From: CATOSP01 sp965204715
GTDB taxonomy: Bacteria > Chloroflexota > Dehalococcoidia > Lucifugimonadales > UBA3495
Direction: 5' to 3'
DNA length: 64,000 nt
Assembly: GCA_965204715.1 (NCBI GenBank)
Contig: OZ242009.1
Location: 1,240,001-1,304,000, forward strand
Notes under the pieces: generated by a model
Database searches by the model: none
Seen by the model: the letters and a program-made list of their open reading frames with translations, nothing else
What the model was told of the DNA's origin: nothing
Program-made: the position numbers and the translations under genes
Shown: piece after piece, positions 41,585 through 51,555 of the stretch
Layout of the letters: the number at the start of each line of letters is the position of its first letter
Position numbering within the stretch: the first letter of the stretch is position 1

Positions 41585-43237
41585 TCACTGGGGCGGCAAG
41601 GCTTGGGGCGAGTCCCACCGGTCAGGAGACCGCCAGGCTTGTCCCAGCGGCCCCATTTGCTCGACGGCCTCCCTGTGGGAGACCCACAGCGTCACGTTGA
41701 CCCCGCTGGCCTGCATCTCCTCCCTTGCCAGGCGCAGAAAATGGGTCTGGGCGATGTCGTCTTCGAAGACCACCAGGACCGAGGGACGGACGCCGTGGTC
41801 GTCGGTTGGGCGGTGGTAGGAGAAGTAGCGCAGGTAGGGGGCCAGGCGGGCCGACATGGTGGAGGGGCGCACGGCGCGGCGCTCCCACTCCAGGAAGAAG
41901 GGCCAGGTGGCGGCACCCTTCCGCAGCAGGCCGAAGGCGTCGGGGTTGACCGAGCGCATCCGTTCCTGGTGGCGGAAGTAGCGGGACGCCCGCCTTGGTG
42001 GGTCCAGTTGCGACACCTCCCAGCCCAGCAGGCGGGCCTGGCCGGTCAGGGCTGCCAGGAAGGCGTGGACGGCGGCGGTGTGCTCGATGTTGCGCAGCAA
42101 CTGGCGGCCGTTCCTGCCGGAGACGTTGCGCCAGTGGTAGTCGGCCTGGGCGTCTTCGGCGTCGATGCTCCACCGCTTCTTCGCCACGCCCAGGGAGGTG
42201 CGGTCCCGGCGGGCCAGGAGCGCCAGGCCCCGGTCGGTGAGGGCCAGGCGTCCTCCCGCCTCACGGGGGCGGGCCGTCAGGCCGAAACCCTCCAGGGGGT
42301 TTACCAGTTGCGATGCCCTGGGAACCGAGACGCCCAGCATTCCGGCAAGCTCCTTCACGGCCAGCCAGGGCCAGTCGGAAACCAGGTCCAGGGCGCGCTT
42401 CTCGGCGGATTTGAGCAGCACGGGCAGCAGGTGGTCGGGGACGCTCCAGCCCGGACCTTCCACGGTGAAGTCCTCGGGCAGCGTGGCCCGCTGCGGCTCG
42501 GCCTCTACCGGAAGCTCCCCGCCGGGGTCGGACCTTTCCAGGACGTAGCGCAGGTCCAGGGCGGCGTTGACGGCGGGGGGACTCCAGATACGGTCGTTTG
42601 CACCGGCCAGTACCGTCCTGTTCTCCACGGCCAGCAGGGCGGGTACGGGAGCGGCGGAAAGCAGCCTGCGGGCGTGCCTCAGCCGCACCTCGTCGGCCAT
42701 CAGGATGAGCACCGTGCCGGGCGTGGGTCCCTGGCGCAGCCGCCAGAGCCGCTTGGCGAACCCGGTGCGGTCGGCGGTGAGTCCCTGCCTGATTATTCCG
42801 ACGGTCCTGCCGCCGGGCAGGGTCAGGCCGGCGTCCAGGGGCAGGGAGCGGTACCAGCGAAACCGGATCGGGAAGGCGACGCCGGAGACGGCGCAGGCCA
42901 GCCGGTATATTGCGGCCAGGGCGTCCAGTCGTTCCATCAGGCTGCGCCGCCACTGGGCCGACACGGGATACCGGCGCACCAGGTCGTCCGGGGAAACGCC
43001 CTCCTGCTCCGCGAGACGTTGCAGCCCGGCGGCGGTGAGGTGGAACCGCCGCGTCGGCGGCAGGGGGTCAACGGCGTGGGACGCCGGGGCGCAGAACCCG
43101 CCGGCTTCCAGCCTCTCCACGGCGCCGTAGACCGCGCCCCGGGACCAGCCCGACAGCTCCACCATTTCCAGCCGGTCCAGGAAGGGCATCTCGGCCAGAA
43201 GATGCAGCAGTTCGGCCTCGCAGACTCCGGGTCTCAT
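41585..43237 (-). CDS. Replication-relaxation family protein, E2 copy
   Basis: A 550-aa protein with the same layout as the E1 copy: N-terminal winged helix, middle winged helix (LAGMLGVSVPRASQLVNPLE), and C-terminal domain with NPDAFGLLRKG and FFLEWERR. These two motifs are among the best-conserved parts of a protein pair that is only moderately similar elsewhere, consistent with a catalytic or structural core. It overlaps the coupling-protein gene by ATGA (43234-43237). Confidence 0.7.
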   Translation of the reverse strand: MRPGVCEAELLHLLAEMPFLDRLEMVELSGWSRGAVYGAVERLEAGGFCAPASHAVDPLPPTRRFHLTAAGLQRLAEQEGVSPDDLVRRYPVSAQWRRSLMERLDALAAIYRLACAVSGVAFPIRFRWYRSLPLDAGLTLPGGRTVGIIRQGLTADRTGFAKRLWRLRQGPTPGTVLILMADEVRLRHARRLLSAAPVPALLAVENRTVLAGANDRIWSPPAVNAALDLRYVLERSDPGGELPVEAEPQRATLPEDFTVEGPGWSVPDHLLPVLLKSAEKRALDLVSDWPWLAVKELAGMLGVSVPRASQLVNPLEGFGLTARPREAGGRLALTDRGLALLARRDRTSLGVAKKRWSIDAEDAQADYHWRNVSGRNGRQLLRNIEHTAAVHAFLAALTGQARLLGWEVSQLDPPRRASRYFRHQERMRSVNPDAFGLLRKGAATWPFFLEWERRAVRPSTMSARLAPYLRYFSYHRPTDDHGVRPSVLVVFEDDIAQTHFLRLAREEMQASGVNVTLWVSHREAVEQMGPLGQAWRSPDRWDSPQALPPQ

Positions 43238-45879
43238 TCTTCGGCCTCCTCATCCCCGGTGTCCGCATCCTTCCCGCACCCGTCCTGTCCCGCTCCGTCG
43301 CCGGCCTCATCAGCCGCAGGGTTGGCGGCTGCGCCTTTCCGCCTGCTCCGCTGGTCCTTCCTGCCAGAGCCTTGTTCAGCTTCCGGCTGTTTTTCCCTGC
43401 TGCCTTCGTCCTGGTTTTCCATCTCCTCGACGCCCTGCCGGTAGTCCTCCACCTTCCGGTGGCCTTCGGCGTCGGCGTAGTCCGCCTGCCGGACCGGAAC
43501 GGTGTAGCCCTCGGTCGCGGCGCGGATGCGGTCGGCGATGTTTACGTCGCCGTCCTCCGGCTTGCGCACCATCATCGAGAAAGCTGGCATCCGCTCGGTC
43601 CCCACGGTGGCCCGGACGTAGCAGTGGTGCACGTCCAGGGAGGTGACGTCGTCCTCGACGACGCGCTCCTTGCCCAGTTCCCACACCAGTTGACGGGCGT
43701 CGTTTCCGGCAACCTGGAACACCGCCAGGCAGCCCACGTTGGCCAGGATGGTGTCGCGCATGGTGGGGGACAGATCGTCCAGCTTGGCCAGGCTCTGGGT
43801 GGCCAGGATGAAGCTGGCGCCGAACTTGCCAAGCTCGCTGAGCATCGACTCGTAATCGACGCCGGGCATGGACTGCATCTCGTCCACCACCACCAAGGCG
43901 CCCCTTCGTTGCGAGAACGCCAGCCCGCCCTGCTCCCGGATCACCGAGTCCACCAGGTTGAGCAAAGACGCCCCCACCAGGGCGGCCACGTCCCGGCCCA
44001 CAGTTCCCTGGGCGGTGGACACCAGCAGCACGCCGCCGTCCTGGACGGTGCGGCGAAGGTCGATGGTGGAGCGGCGCTGGCCCAGGATGGCCCGCGCCCG
44101 CTTGGAGGATGCGTAATAGGAGAGGCGGGTCTGCACCGGGGCCAACGCTTCGGCCCGGTACTGGTGGTGCCACCGCCCGAAGTCCCTCGCCCACCACTCC
44201 AGCAGGTAGGGGTCGGATACCTGCTTCAGCGCGTCCTTGCGGAAGGTCTCGTCCGAAAGCAGCTTCAGCCCGTCCAGGATGGTGTACTGCTCCCCGGCGG
44301 CGGTGTCCGGGTGCTCGTTGGCCTCATGGAGGGTTTTGACCGTTTGCTCCAAGATGGACTGCATCCGGGGACCCCACTGCTCCCACAGGCCCCGGGCCAC
44401 CCTGACCACCGAGTCCGCGGTTCTATCCCTGTCGGCGAAGATGCGGGTGTCCAGCAGGTTGATGCCGGGGGAACGGGTCTCGTCGGCCAGGTCTATCAGG
44501 CGCACCTTGTCGACCAGGGACTCCGGCATCTGCTCCAGGATGGCGGCCACCAGGTCGGCGTGGGGGTCCACCACCACGATGGCGTCGTTGTCTCTCGCCT
44601 CGGCTTTTTCACGCAGCTTGTGGGTGACGACGTGGTGCATCAGGGTGGACTTGCCCATGCGGGTGCGGGCCACGTAGAGATGGTGCCGACGCAGCAGGTC
44701 CTCGGGAAAGCGGATTTCCCGCTTCGCTCCGGCGGTGGTGTCTCCCACCAGGGCGCCGCCCCTCACGCCCCTGGCCGAGGGCAGCAGCGCCCTGGAGCCG
44801 GAGCGCTCCATCAGGGGCGTCTCGTCCCCGGCCCCGGGCGGGTGCCACAGGCAGGCCGCTTCGCGGACGCCCAGCACGCTGCGCCTGCCGAGCAGGCCGG
44901 GGCTGGTGGGGTGGAGATTGTCCGTGGGCAGGACGGGCCTGACGCCGCTCACCTTGAACCTGGCCCCGGCGGGGTGGTCGTAGTGGCGGTAGGCGGCGGC
45001 CACCGGCTCCAGCAGTTCCTTCGCCCGCTGCTGCCCGGTGTCGGCGGGCAGAATTGCCACGACCTGAAGCTCGGCGTCGAAGGCGATGCGGGACACCTTC
45101 TCCCGTATCAGCACCGGGTCGTAGACCCGGCTGCGGGCCTGCTTCCAGCGCCACCAGCCCCAGCCCGCCACGGCCAGGCCCAAGGCCGTGCCGGTTCCCA
45201 GCGCCGCCGCCTTCCAGATCTCGCCGTCCTGTATCCACAGGTAGCCCCTGAGGGCGGCCAGGGCTCCCGCGCCCAGCACGGCCATGGTCACGCCATCCAG
45301 TTGCAACGGCTTGGTCTGGTAGGTGTAGGAGGGTTCCCGGTTCTCGGGAACGGCCGCCTTGTGGGCGCGCACCTGGTGGGCCTGGGACCAGTCCGGGCCC
45401 AGGGAGCGCAGCAGCAGCCGCGCAACCACCCGCTCTCCCTGGTAGAGGGCCGACAGTGCCCCCATCAGGGCGATGAGGGGATCGGAGCCGGGGTCCAGCA
45501 GGTCGTCGTCCCGGAAGGTGCGCAGGGGGACGTACTCCGGGCCGTCGGCCCGCAGCGTCATCCCCCACGCCTGCTCTCCGTCCTGCAGGCGCAGCGGGTC
45601 GTCGCCGGGCGGCACCTCGTGGATGCGGGCCTGGGGGTAGTGGGCGGCGATCTGGCCGCGCACCACCCGGTCGTCCTGGCAGCGGGCCAGCAGGGTCACG
45701 CCATTGCTGTCTCCGGCCAGTTCCAGGGAGAAGGGTTCGGGGACGGCGATGGACTGGAGCAGGTTCTCCACGCCCAGCAGGGTCCGCTCCCCGGTGCGCG
45801 GCGGCGTCACCGCCAGCAGGACGGGAGGGCGTTGGTTGCGTCCGTCGCCGAACAGGGCTTTCTTGATGTTGATGTTCAT
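43234..45879 (-). CDS. VirD4/HerA-like coupling ATPase, E2 copy
   Basis: An 881-aa coupling protein with Walker A ARTRMGKST, IVVVDPHADLVAAIL and Walker B GALVVVDEMQSM unchanged from E1. It is 32 residues longer, the difference being the acidic and Lys-rich C-terminal tail, while the E1 tail is basic and Gln/Asn-rich. In coupling proteins the C-terminal tail often contacts the substrate complex, so the two elements may have different substrate preferences. Start at ATG 45879 (MNINIKKALFG). Confidence 0.85.
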   Translation of the reverse strand: MNINIKKALFGDGRNQRPPVLLAVTPPRTGERTLLGVENLLQSIAVPEPFSLELAGDSNGVTLLARCQDDRVVRGQIAAHYPQARIHEVPPGDDPLRLQDGEQAWGMTLRADGPEYVPLRTFRDDDLLDPGSDPLIALMGALSALYQGERVVARLLLRSLGPDWSQAHQVRAHKAAVPENREPSYTYQTKPLQLDGVTMAVLGAGALAALRGYLWIQDGEIWKAAALGTGTALGLAVAGWGWWRWKQARSRVYDPVLIREKVSRIAFDAELQVVAILPADTGQQRAKELLEPVAAAYRHYDHPAGARFKVSGVRPVLPTDNLHPTSPGLLGRRSVLGVREAACLWHPPGAGDETPLMERSGSRALLPSARGVRGGALVGDTTAGAKREIRFPEDLLRRHHLYVARTRMGKSTLMHHVVTHKLREKAEARDNDAIVVVDPHADLVAAILEQMPESLVDKVRLIDLADETRSPGINLLDTRIFADRDRTADSVVRVARGLWEQWGPRMQSILEQTVKTLHEANEHPDTAAGEQYTILDGLKLLSDETFRKDALKQVSDPYLLEWWARDFGRWHHQYRAEALAPVQTRLSYYASSKRARAILGQRRSTIDLRRTVQDGGVLLVSTAQGTVGRDVAALVGASLLNLVDSVIREQGGLAFSQRRGALVVVDEMQSMPGVDYESMLSELGKFGASFILATQSLAKLDDLSPTMRDTILANVGCLAVFQVAGNDARQLVWELGKERVVEDDVTSLDVHHCYVRATVGTERMPAFSMMVRKPEDGDVNIADRIRAATEGYTVPVRQADYADAEGHRKVEDYRQGVEEMENQDEGSREKQPEAEQGSGRKDQRSRRKGAAANPAADEAGDGAGQDGCGKDADTGDEEAEE

Positions 45880-45955
45880 AAGCGTTGCCTCTCTATCGGT
45901 TGTCATTGACGTTGACGCCGGATGGTCGCGGTTCACCGCAGACCCGGCTCGGAAT

Positions 45956-48175
45956 TCAGTGCCTCGGTCCTGGCCGCCACTCGATGACCTCGGTCTCCTC
46001 AGGGGTGGCCTCGATGCGGATGGGGAAGCGGTTGCCCCTCGCCAGCAGCAGCCCGTCGCCCCGGGGACAGGACAGCAGCCAGCGTTGCAGCTCCGCCGGA
46101 AGGTCGAAGGCTTCCCCCACGGTGCTCACGGCGGCGGCGTCCTGCTGGAGCAAGAGCTTGAAGGCGGCGTTCTGGAGCAATGCCCTTCCCGAATGGCCGG
46201 TGATAGTGCGGGAGGAGTCCTCGCTCAGCAGGTCCTGCACGTCCTGGGTGATGAACTGCAACCCCAGCCGGTGCTTGCGGGCGCGCTTGGCAATGCTGAC
46301 CATGAAGGCGGCTCCCTCGGGGTGCTGCATGATGCTCCACACCTCGTCCACCACCAGCAGGCGGGGCCTGGGGTCCTGGGCGGCGGCGGCCCACACCGTC
46401 TCGGTGCAGACCATCGCGGCGGCGGGTCTGAGTTCCGGCTCCAGCAAATGCAGGTCGAACACCGTCACCAACGCCTCGTGGGTCAGCAGGTCGTCGCCCT
46501 CGTCGGAGAGCAGGTCGCGCAGGCTGCCGGTGGCGAAGGGTCTGAGCAGGTGGGCGATCTCCGCCGTTTCCCGTTGCAGGTAGACATAGAAGTCACGGAA
46601 CCCGGTGCGCTCCCGCCTTTCGGAGTAGTAAGAGGCCAGGGCATGGTCCAGGGAGGAACGGCGCTCGGCGCTGAGCCGTTCCCCCACCATCACCTCGATC
46701 AAACGGCGCAGGCTGCCGATGCGCTGCAAGAGTTCCTCGCTGTCGCCCCGGTCGATGACGAAGGGGTTCATGCCCTGCCCTGGAACGCCGGGAGAAAGCA
46801 CGCGCCCACCGGCGGCGCGGGCCATGTCGGCGTACTCGCCTTCGGGGTCGATGACGTAGGCCCGCACGCCCCGGCACAGCCCTCGCAGCACGCCCAGCTT
46901 GGTGGCAAAACTCTTGCCGCTGCCGGACCTTGCGAGGACGGCGGTGTTGGCGTTCAGGTGCGTTCCGTCGAAGGGGTCGTAGACCACCGGGGCGCAGGCC
47001 CTGAGATCAATGCCGTAGAGGGTGCCGCTCCTGGTGTCCAGGTCCGGCGGCGAGAAGGGGAACAATCTCGCCAGGCTGGACGTGTCCAACGTGCGCCACA
47101 CCGCCACGGCGTTGAGCGCCAGCGGCAGCGTGGAAAGCAGTCCCTCCCTTTGCCGGAACGAAAGGTTGTCCAGCTTGCCCAGGGTGGCGGCGAAGTGGGC
47201 CCGGGCCTTCTGGGTCAGGTCCTTGAGGGTGTCGGCATTGTCGGCGTGGAGGGTCACCGACAGGGAGGCGTGGAACAGCCGCTCCCGTCCCCGCTGCACC
47301 TCGTCGCGCAGGCGGCTCACGTCTTCCAGGGCGATCTCCGCCTCCGGCGACAGGCTGCGGCCCCGCTTGAAGGACAGAGATTGCGCCGACTCGAACCGGA
47401 CCTTCTGCCACTCCAAGGTGCGGGCAGCCTGTTCCGCCGGTATCGCTCCCAGGTGGACGGAAAGGTCCATGGGCGCCCCCGTGGCCATCAGCCCCTGGAG
47501 GAATCCCGGCGCCAGCGAGCGGGGCCACTTGCCCAGGTGCAGCGTGCGGACCAGGCCCTCGCCGATGCGGATGTCGCGCCGGTTGACCTCGACTTCCATT
47601 TCCAGTTGTTCATCTCTCTCCACCGGCGAACCGCCCAGGGTTGCCGACAGCCAGAACAGGCGCAAAGGCTCTCCCGCCAGGGGGAATACTCCCAGCCCGC
47701 CCCGGGCCAGCAGACCGTGCAACTCGTCCATCCGCCCGTGCTCGCAGACGGCGTAGAAGCGCCGGTCAAGGATGCCCTCGCGGGTTTCCAGGTTGCCGAG
47801 CAAACGTCCCAGGGAGTCGGCAGCTTCGCGGGTCTGTTGGGGCAAATCCTCCGGCTGGGCCGATTCCAGCGTGTTCCGCAGCCCTTGCAGCACCGGCGGG
47901 TGCTGGCGCACCAAGAGCTGCACCGGGAAGTCCAGGGCGTTCAGGGAACCGGTGAAGGCCCCCAGCTTGGGCTCGTCCAACTCCAGGCCCATCACCTCCG
48001 AGACCGCCAGCTTCACGCCGTCCAGCCGTACCGGCCCGTCGGGCTCCAGGTGGGACAGCATGAAGAACAGGTTCAGGTCCGGTGGCGGCTTGGGCGGTTC
48101 GGGGACGACTTCCCCTGCGTCGTTCCTTGGTGTCCGGTTGACTATTGCCCTGATGTTCGGCAATGTCGCTTTCAT
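45956..48175 (-). CDS. virB4: VirB4-family T4SS ATPase, E2 copy
   Basis: A 739-aa VirB4 ATPase with Walker A ARSGSGKS and Walker B LLVVDEVWSIMQHPEG. Sequence is nearly identical to the E1 protein from about residue 45 to the end, including EVIEWRPGP at the C-terminus; the first 40 residues (after MKATLPN) are different. The start at 48175 follows AAGGAGGAAAGGGAA. Such near-identity next to diverged regulators suggests strong constraint or gene conversion between the two copies. Confidence 0.92.
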   Translation of the reverse strand: MKATLPNIRAIVNRTPRNDAGEVVPEPPKPPPDLNLFFMLSHLEPDGPVRLDGVKLAVSEVMGLELDEPKLGAFTGSLNALDFPVQLLVRQHPPVLQGLRNTLESAQPEDLPQQTREAADSLGRLLGNLETREGILDRRFYAVCEHGRMDELHGLLARGGLGVFPLAGEPLRLFWLSATLGGSPVERDEQLEMEVEVNRRDIRIGEGLVRTLHLGKWPRSLAPGFLQGLMATGAPMDLSVHLGAIPAEQAARTLEWQKVRFESAQSLSFKRGRSLSPEAEIALEDVSRLRDEVQRGRERLFHASLSVTLHADNADTLKDLTQKARAHFAATLGKLDNLSFRQREGLLSTLPLALNAVAVWRTLDTSSLARLFPFSPPDLDTRSGTLYGIDLRACAPVVYDPFDGTHLNANTAVLARSGSGKSFATKLGVLRGLCRGVRAYVIDPEGEYADMARAAGGRVLSPGVPGQGMNPFVIDRGDSEELLQRIGSLRRLIEVMVGERLSAERRSSLDHALASYYSERRERTGFRDFYVYLQRETAEIAHLLRPFATGSLRDLLSDEGDDLLTHEALVTVFDLHLLEPELRPAAAMVCTETVWAAAAQDPRPRLLVVDEVWSIMQHPEGAAFMVSIAKRARKHRLGLQFITQDVQDLLSEDSSRTITGHSGRALLQNAAFKLLLQQDAAAVSTVGEAFDLPAELQRWLLSCPRGDGLLLARGNRFPIRIEATPEETEVIEWRPGPRH

Positions 48176-48198
48176 TTCCCTTTCCTCCTTTTCTTGTC

Positions 48199-48546
48199 TT
48201 AAGCGCCGGGCAGGATGGGCGCTATGCGGCCACTGATCAGCAGGGCGATGGCCTTGGCCAGCAGCACCACCACCAAACCGACAACGGCCATGACCACGGC
48301 GTTTCTCGCCCGGCCCCGTCGTCCCTCCCCCTCCGCTCCCTCGGCCATCAGCACAAATCCGGCCCAGACGATGGCGAAGAGGCACAGGCCCGCCCCGACG
48401 TAGCCCATGCCGGTCAGCACTGCGTCGATGGCCTTGAGCATCTCTTCCCTCTTGTCCTCCGGCGTCTCGGCGGCCACCAACGCCAGGGCCGCCGCCGATG
48501 CCAGCAGGATGTTCAACCCGCGCCCTACCACGGCCACCAACTCCAC
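48199..48546 (-). CDS. Second pilin-like small membrane protein, E2 copy
   Basis: A 115-aa protein, GTG start, overlapping the PrgI fusion gene by 22 bases exactly as in E1. Three hydrophobic segments as in the E1 copy; differences are concentrated in the region after the first segment (ETPEDKREEMLKAIDAVLTG). The precise conservation of the overlap supports translational coupling. Confidence 0.65.
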   Translation of the reverse strand: MELVAVVGRGLNILLASAAALALVAAETPEDKREEMLKAIDAVLTGMGYVGAGLCLFAIVWAGFVLMAEGAEGEGRRGRARNAVVMAVVGLVVVLLAKAIALLISGRIAPILPGA

Positions 48547-50132
48547 CAGGAGGAATCGCCCACCTCCGTCTGCTCCGCCTGCGGCGGCGGTGGCTTGGGC
48601 GGGGACACGGTGAGGTACCGGAAGGGGTTGTCGGCTCCCACGCCCAGCTCATCCGCCAGGGGCAGGGTCTCCGGCCGGGTGCGGGTGAGCGGGGTGCGCT
48701 GGTTCTCCACGGCCCGGACGTGCTCCTCGTGGTAGACCCGAATCGTGACCGTCCTGGAAACCGAGCACTCCCCGCAGGAGAGGCTCACGGTGCGCCGGTA
48801 CACGTCGGTGCGGGCCGGGTGGTGGACGGTCTGCAACATGGGCGGCAACGGCACGTTCAACGTCGCCGCCAAGTCCGCCGTGATTTCCAGGTCGTGGGTC
48901 GCCTTTCGGTCGGGAACGGGCAGAGTGAACCTGGTCTCGCCGTTGGGAATGAAGGCCGCGCTGGTGGTGTAGCTACCGGCGGCGACGTTCACCGTTCCCG
49001 CGATGCCGGTCACTGTGGCGTCCAGCAGGGCCGGAACCGACTGGCTGAAGTGGCCGCCGTAGACCGGCAGGTCAATTTCCTGCCGGGTCTCGGCGATGCA
49101 CCCCGAGGCAATGACGCCCTTGATGCTCCCCGGCGTCCATTCCAGGGAGGTCATTTCCAGGTCGCACAGCCCGCCGTCGTAGCTGGGCAGAGGATAGGGA
49201 ATCTGGCCGCTCTTCAGGGACACCGCCCCGGAAAAGCCCAGAGAGTCGGTCCAGGAGAAGGTGAACGACGGCGACGGGCCGTTCAGGGTCAGGTTGTAGG
49301 TCTTGGTCTCCCCGGAGTGGACGATGGCGTTGGCGCCCATCTTCAGGGTTTTGCCGGTCCTGCCGCCGAAGACCCGCACCTTCAGGTCCAGGTCGTGGGC
49401 GGCACGCAGATTGACGGTTGCGGTGTTTCCGTTGACGGCCAGCCCCTCGATGAATACGCGGCGCCCCGGCACCGGATCGGGCGGCTCGAAGTAGATCTCG
49501 TCCAGCCGCCAGCCCGGGTCGTTGTCGGGGTCGTCGGCCAGGGCCGAGCCGGGAACGGCGATGACGGTCAGCACCAGCAAACCGGCCACCGCCAGCAGCC
49601 TGTACCAGGGCTTCCGGCCCTGGGTTTCTCGATTGTTCGGCTTACCTCCGTTGCCGCCGTTGGCGTTCTCGGCTCCCCTGGGTCTCCGCTTGCCGAACCA
49701 GCTATGGGGCCGGAAGGGAGGACGCCCCTTGCGCTTGGCCGCTCTCACGGCTTTGCCAATTCCGCCGGCGGCCTTCTTTGCCAGCAGCCGCAGCGGGTCG
49801 GGTTTGGCCTCGGGCACCGGCGGGGCCTCGCTGCGGGCCAGTTGGATGGGGGCACCGGCGTAGCGCCTGGCTCCCAGGTTGAACTTCAGCAGGTCGGCGG
49901 CCACCAGGGGCAGTCCCCGCCCTCCCACCTTCCCCACGGTCAGGGCGATGCCCGCGATGCCAAAGACGATGGCGATGCCCAGCCGGAACTCGGAGGGGCC
50001 GAAGGGAAAGTAACGGAAGGCGCCGTAGGCCAGGGCGCACACCGCCACCACCGCCACGATCTGAGGGAAGGTGAACCACAGCAGCACCTTGTCCTCGGCC
50101 TGCACGTGAGTTGGCACTTCGTGTTCTCTCAT
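48525..50132 (-). CDS. PrgI-like protein fused to an exported domain, E2 copy
   Basis: A 535-aa protein starting at ATG 50132 after GGAGGGAAGGT (a longer frame from 50171 is not shared with E1). PrgI part at residues about 1-95, linker, third hydrophobic segment (LLAVAGLLVLTVIAVPGSAL), then the beta-rich exported domain. The pair of Cys near residue 483 (SLSCGECSV) is kept relative to E1 (TCRCGES) but shifted by a residue or two. The Arg/Lys-rich linker differs most. Confidence 0.75.
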   Translation of the reverse strand: MREHEVPTHVQAEDKVLLWFTFPQIVAVVAVCALAYGAFRYFPFGPSEFRLGIAIVFGIAGIALTVGKVGGRGLPLVAADLLKFNLGARRYAGAPIQLARSEAPPVPEAKPDPLRLLAKKAAGGIGKAVRAAKRKGRPPFRPHSWFGKRRPRGAENANGGNGGKPNNRETQGRKPWYRLLAVAGLLVLTVIAVPGSALADDPDNDPGWRLDEIYFEPPDPVPGRRVFIEGLAVNGNTATVNLRAAHDLDLKVRVFGGRTGKTLKMGANAIVHSGETKTYNLTLNGPSPSFTFSWTDSLGFSGAVSLKSGQIPYPLPSYDGGLCDLEMTSLEWTPGSIKGVIASGCIAETRQEIDLPVYGGHFSQSVPALLDATVTGIAGTVNVAAGSYTTSAAFIPNGETRFTLPVPDRKATHDLEITADLAATLNVPLPPMLQTVHHPARTDVYRRTVSLSCGECSVSRTVTIRVYHEEHVRAVENQRTPLTRTRPETLPLADELGVGADNPFRYLTVSPPKPPPPQAEQTEVGDSSWWSWWPW

Positions 50133-50142
50133 ACCTTCCCTC

Positions 50143-50436
50143 CTACTCGCCGTCACTGGTGTCGTCGCCATCGGTGGGGTCGGGAATGTCCGGGGTGACG
50201 GCCGGGTCCACCACGGCGTTCACCACCAGTTCCACCACACCGTAGGCCACCAGGGCCAGCACGATGCCGGCCAGGGCGGTCATCATGGCGCTCTTGCCCC
50301 GTTCCATCTGGTTGGGGGCGCCGGAGGCGGTCAGGTACATGTAGGCGCCGTATATGAAGTAACCAACTCCAACCACCCCCACCAGGCCCAGCAGGATGGC
50401 GACGAGGTTCGATATGGTCTGTGTCAGGTTTTCCAT
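50143..50436 (-). CDS. VirB2-like T4SS pilin, E2 copy
   Basis: A 97-aa pilin-type protein; both hydrophobic helices and the loop NQMERGKSAMMTALAG are the same as in E1. Only the C-terminal tail differs: here acidic (PDIPDPTDGDDTSDGE), in E1 short and basic (DDLPNPKKSK). If the tail is surface exposed this would change the charge of the structure. Start at ATG 50436; the longer frame upstream is not conserved. Confidence 0.75.
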   Translation of the reverse strand: MENLTQTISNLVAILLGLVGVVGVGYFIYGAYMYLTASGAPNQMERGKSAMMTALAGIVLALVAYGVVELVVNAVVDPAVTPDIPDPTDGDDTSDGE

Positions 50437-50577
50437 AGGGTTTTCTCCTTTTCGGATGGATTTCTGTGTATGCGCCGGTTTGGGACACCTCCTCGACGCT
50501 CTAATGGCACATGGCTCCACCTCCTGGGTGGCGGTCGGCGCAGACGCATCCGTGCCGGTAGTTGTCGTTTTGGTCCG

Positions 50578-51549
50578 CTACGGCCCCTGGCTCCTGGGAG
50601 TGGGACCGCTCTGGCCTGCCGGCGTGGAGTTCTGGGCCGCCGAGTTCACTGCATTGCCGGCGGCGCTGGTTGCGGTATTGGTCGCCGCCGCTGCGGCCGC
50701 CGCTCCCGCCGGCCCTCCGGCGGCGCCCCCGGCCAGCAACCCCAGTGCGCGCCCCGAGCGGACCATGGAGCCGGGCAGGGACATGCCGAAGTAGAGGGTG
50801 TGCAGCCAGGCGTCGAAGGTGCCGTGATGCCCCAGCATCGACGGGACTCTTCCCGCCAGGTACATGAAGGCGATGGCCATCAGCAACATCCACACCAGGT
50901 CCTGGGCCGCTTCTCCGCCGGTGATGTCGGCGAACTGGTCCAGGAAGCCGAAGGCCAGGGCGATGGCGATGAGCTGGATTGCCTGCTGGAACACCGTGGT
51001 CATGAACAGCCGGAGCCAGTGCTTGCCCCAGCCGGCGGAGTGGGGCAGAATCCACAACCCCAACGCGATGGGCGCCAGGCACAGCAGGATGTCGATGAGG
51101 GCCAGGCGCAGGACCATCTGCACCAGCAGGTAGAGGATGAAGAAGCCGAAGATCAGGTAGAGCAAGGCGATGAACACCGCCAGCCCGGTGTTGGCGGCCA
51201 TCACCGCGTTCAGCAAAGGGTCCAGGGGAGCCCTGAGCAGGTCGCCGGGGGTGACCTCCAGCTCGAAGGCGATGAACTGGGAGACGGCATGGGCCACGTC
51301 GATTACCAGGGCGCACCACCACAGCGAAGACGCGGCGGCGGTCAGGCCCAGCACCAGCCGGGGCACCATCTCGCGCCAGCCCGACTGGTGGTGTCCCAGG
51401 TGCTCCTGGACGATGAAGCTCAGCCCCATCCAGCCCAGGATGATCACCAGCATTCCCGTGGTGACGGCCCATACCGCCGTCCAGGCGGCCTGGACTATCT
51501 CGTGGTCGTAGGTGAGTCCGGGGGGTGTTCCGGTGAGAATGTCTCCCAT
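50578..51549 (-). CDS. VirB6/TrbL-like T4SS protein, E2 copy
   Basis: A 323-aa polytopic membrane protein. Residues 1-270 nearly match E1 (for example VFIALLYLIFGFFILYLLVQ); one variable patch near residue 95 (EVTPGDLLRAPLDPLLNAVM is shared, the preceding bases are not). The C-terminus is again Ala/Gly/Thr-rich and ends TPRSQGP as in E1. It follows the exported-protein gene by 6 bases. Confidence 0.8.
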   Translation of the reverse strand: MGDILTGTPPGLTYDHEIVQAAWTAVWAVTTGMLVIILGWMGLSFIVQEHLGHHQSGWREMVPRLVLGLTAAASSLWWCALVIDVAHAVSQFIAFELEVTPGDLLRAPLDPLLNAVMAANTGLAVFIALLYLIFGFFILYLLVQMVLRLALIDILLCLAPIALGLWILPHSAGWGKHWLRLFMTTVFQQAIQLIAIALAFGFLDQFADITGGEAAQDLVWMLLMAIAFMYLAGRVPSMLGHHGTFDAWLHTLYFGMSLPGSMVRSGRALGLLAGGAAGGPAGAAAAAAATNTATSAAGNAVNSAAQNSTPAGQSGPTPRSQGP

Positions 51550-51555
51550 AAGCTC

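Noticed and set aside
43372..45909. Long plus-strand open frame (845 aa) opposite the E2 coupling ATPase
   Set aside because: Same effect; the opposite strand has Walker motifs, operon overlaps and a close homologue.
45704..48202. Plus-strand open frame (832 aa) opposite VirB4 of E2
   Set aside because: Antisense shadow of the VirB4 gene with biased composition and no recognisable motif.
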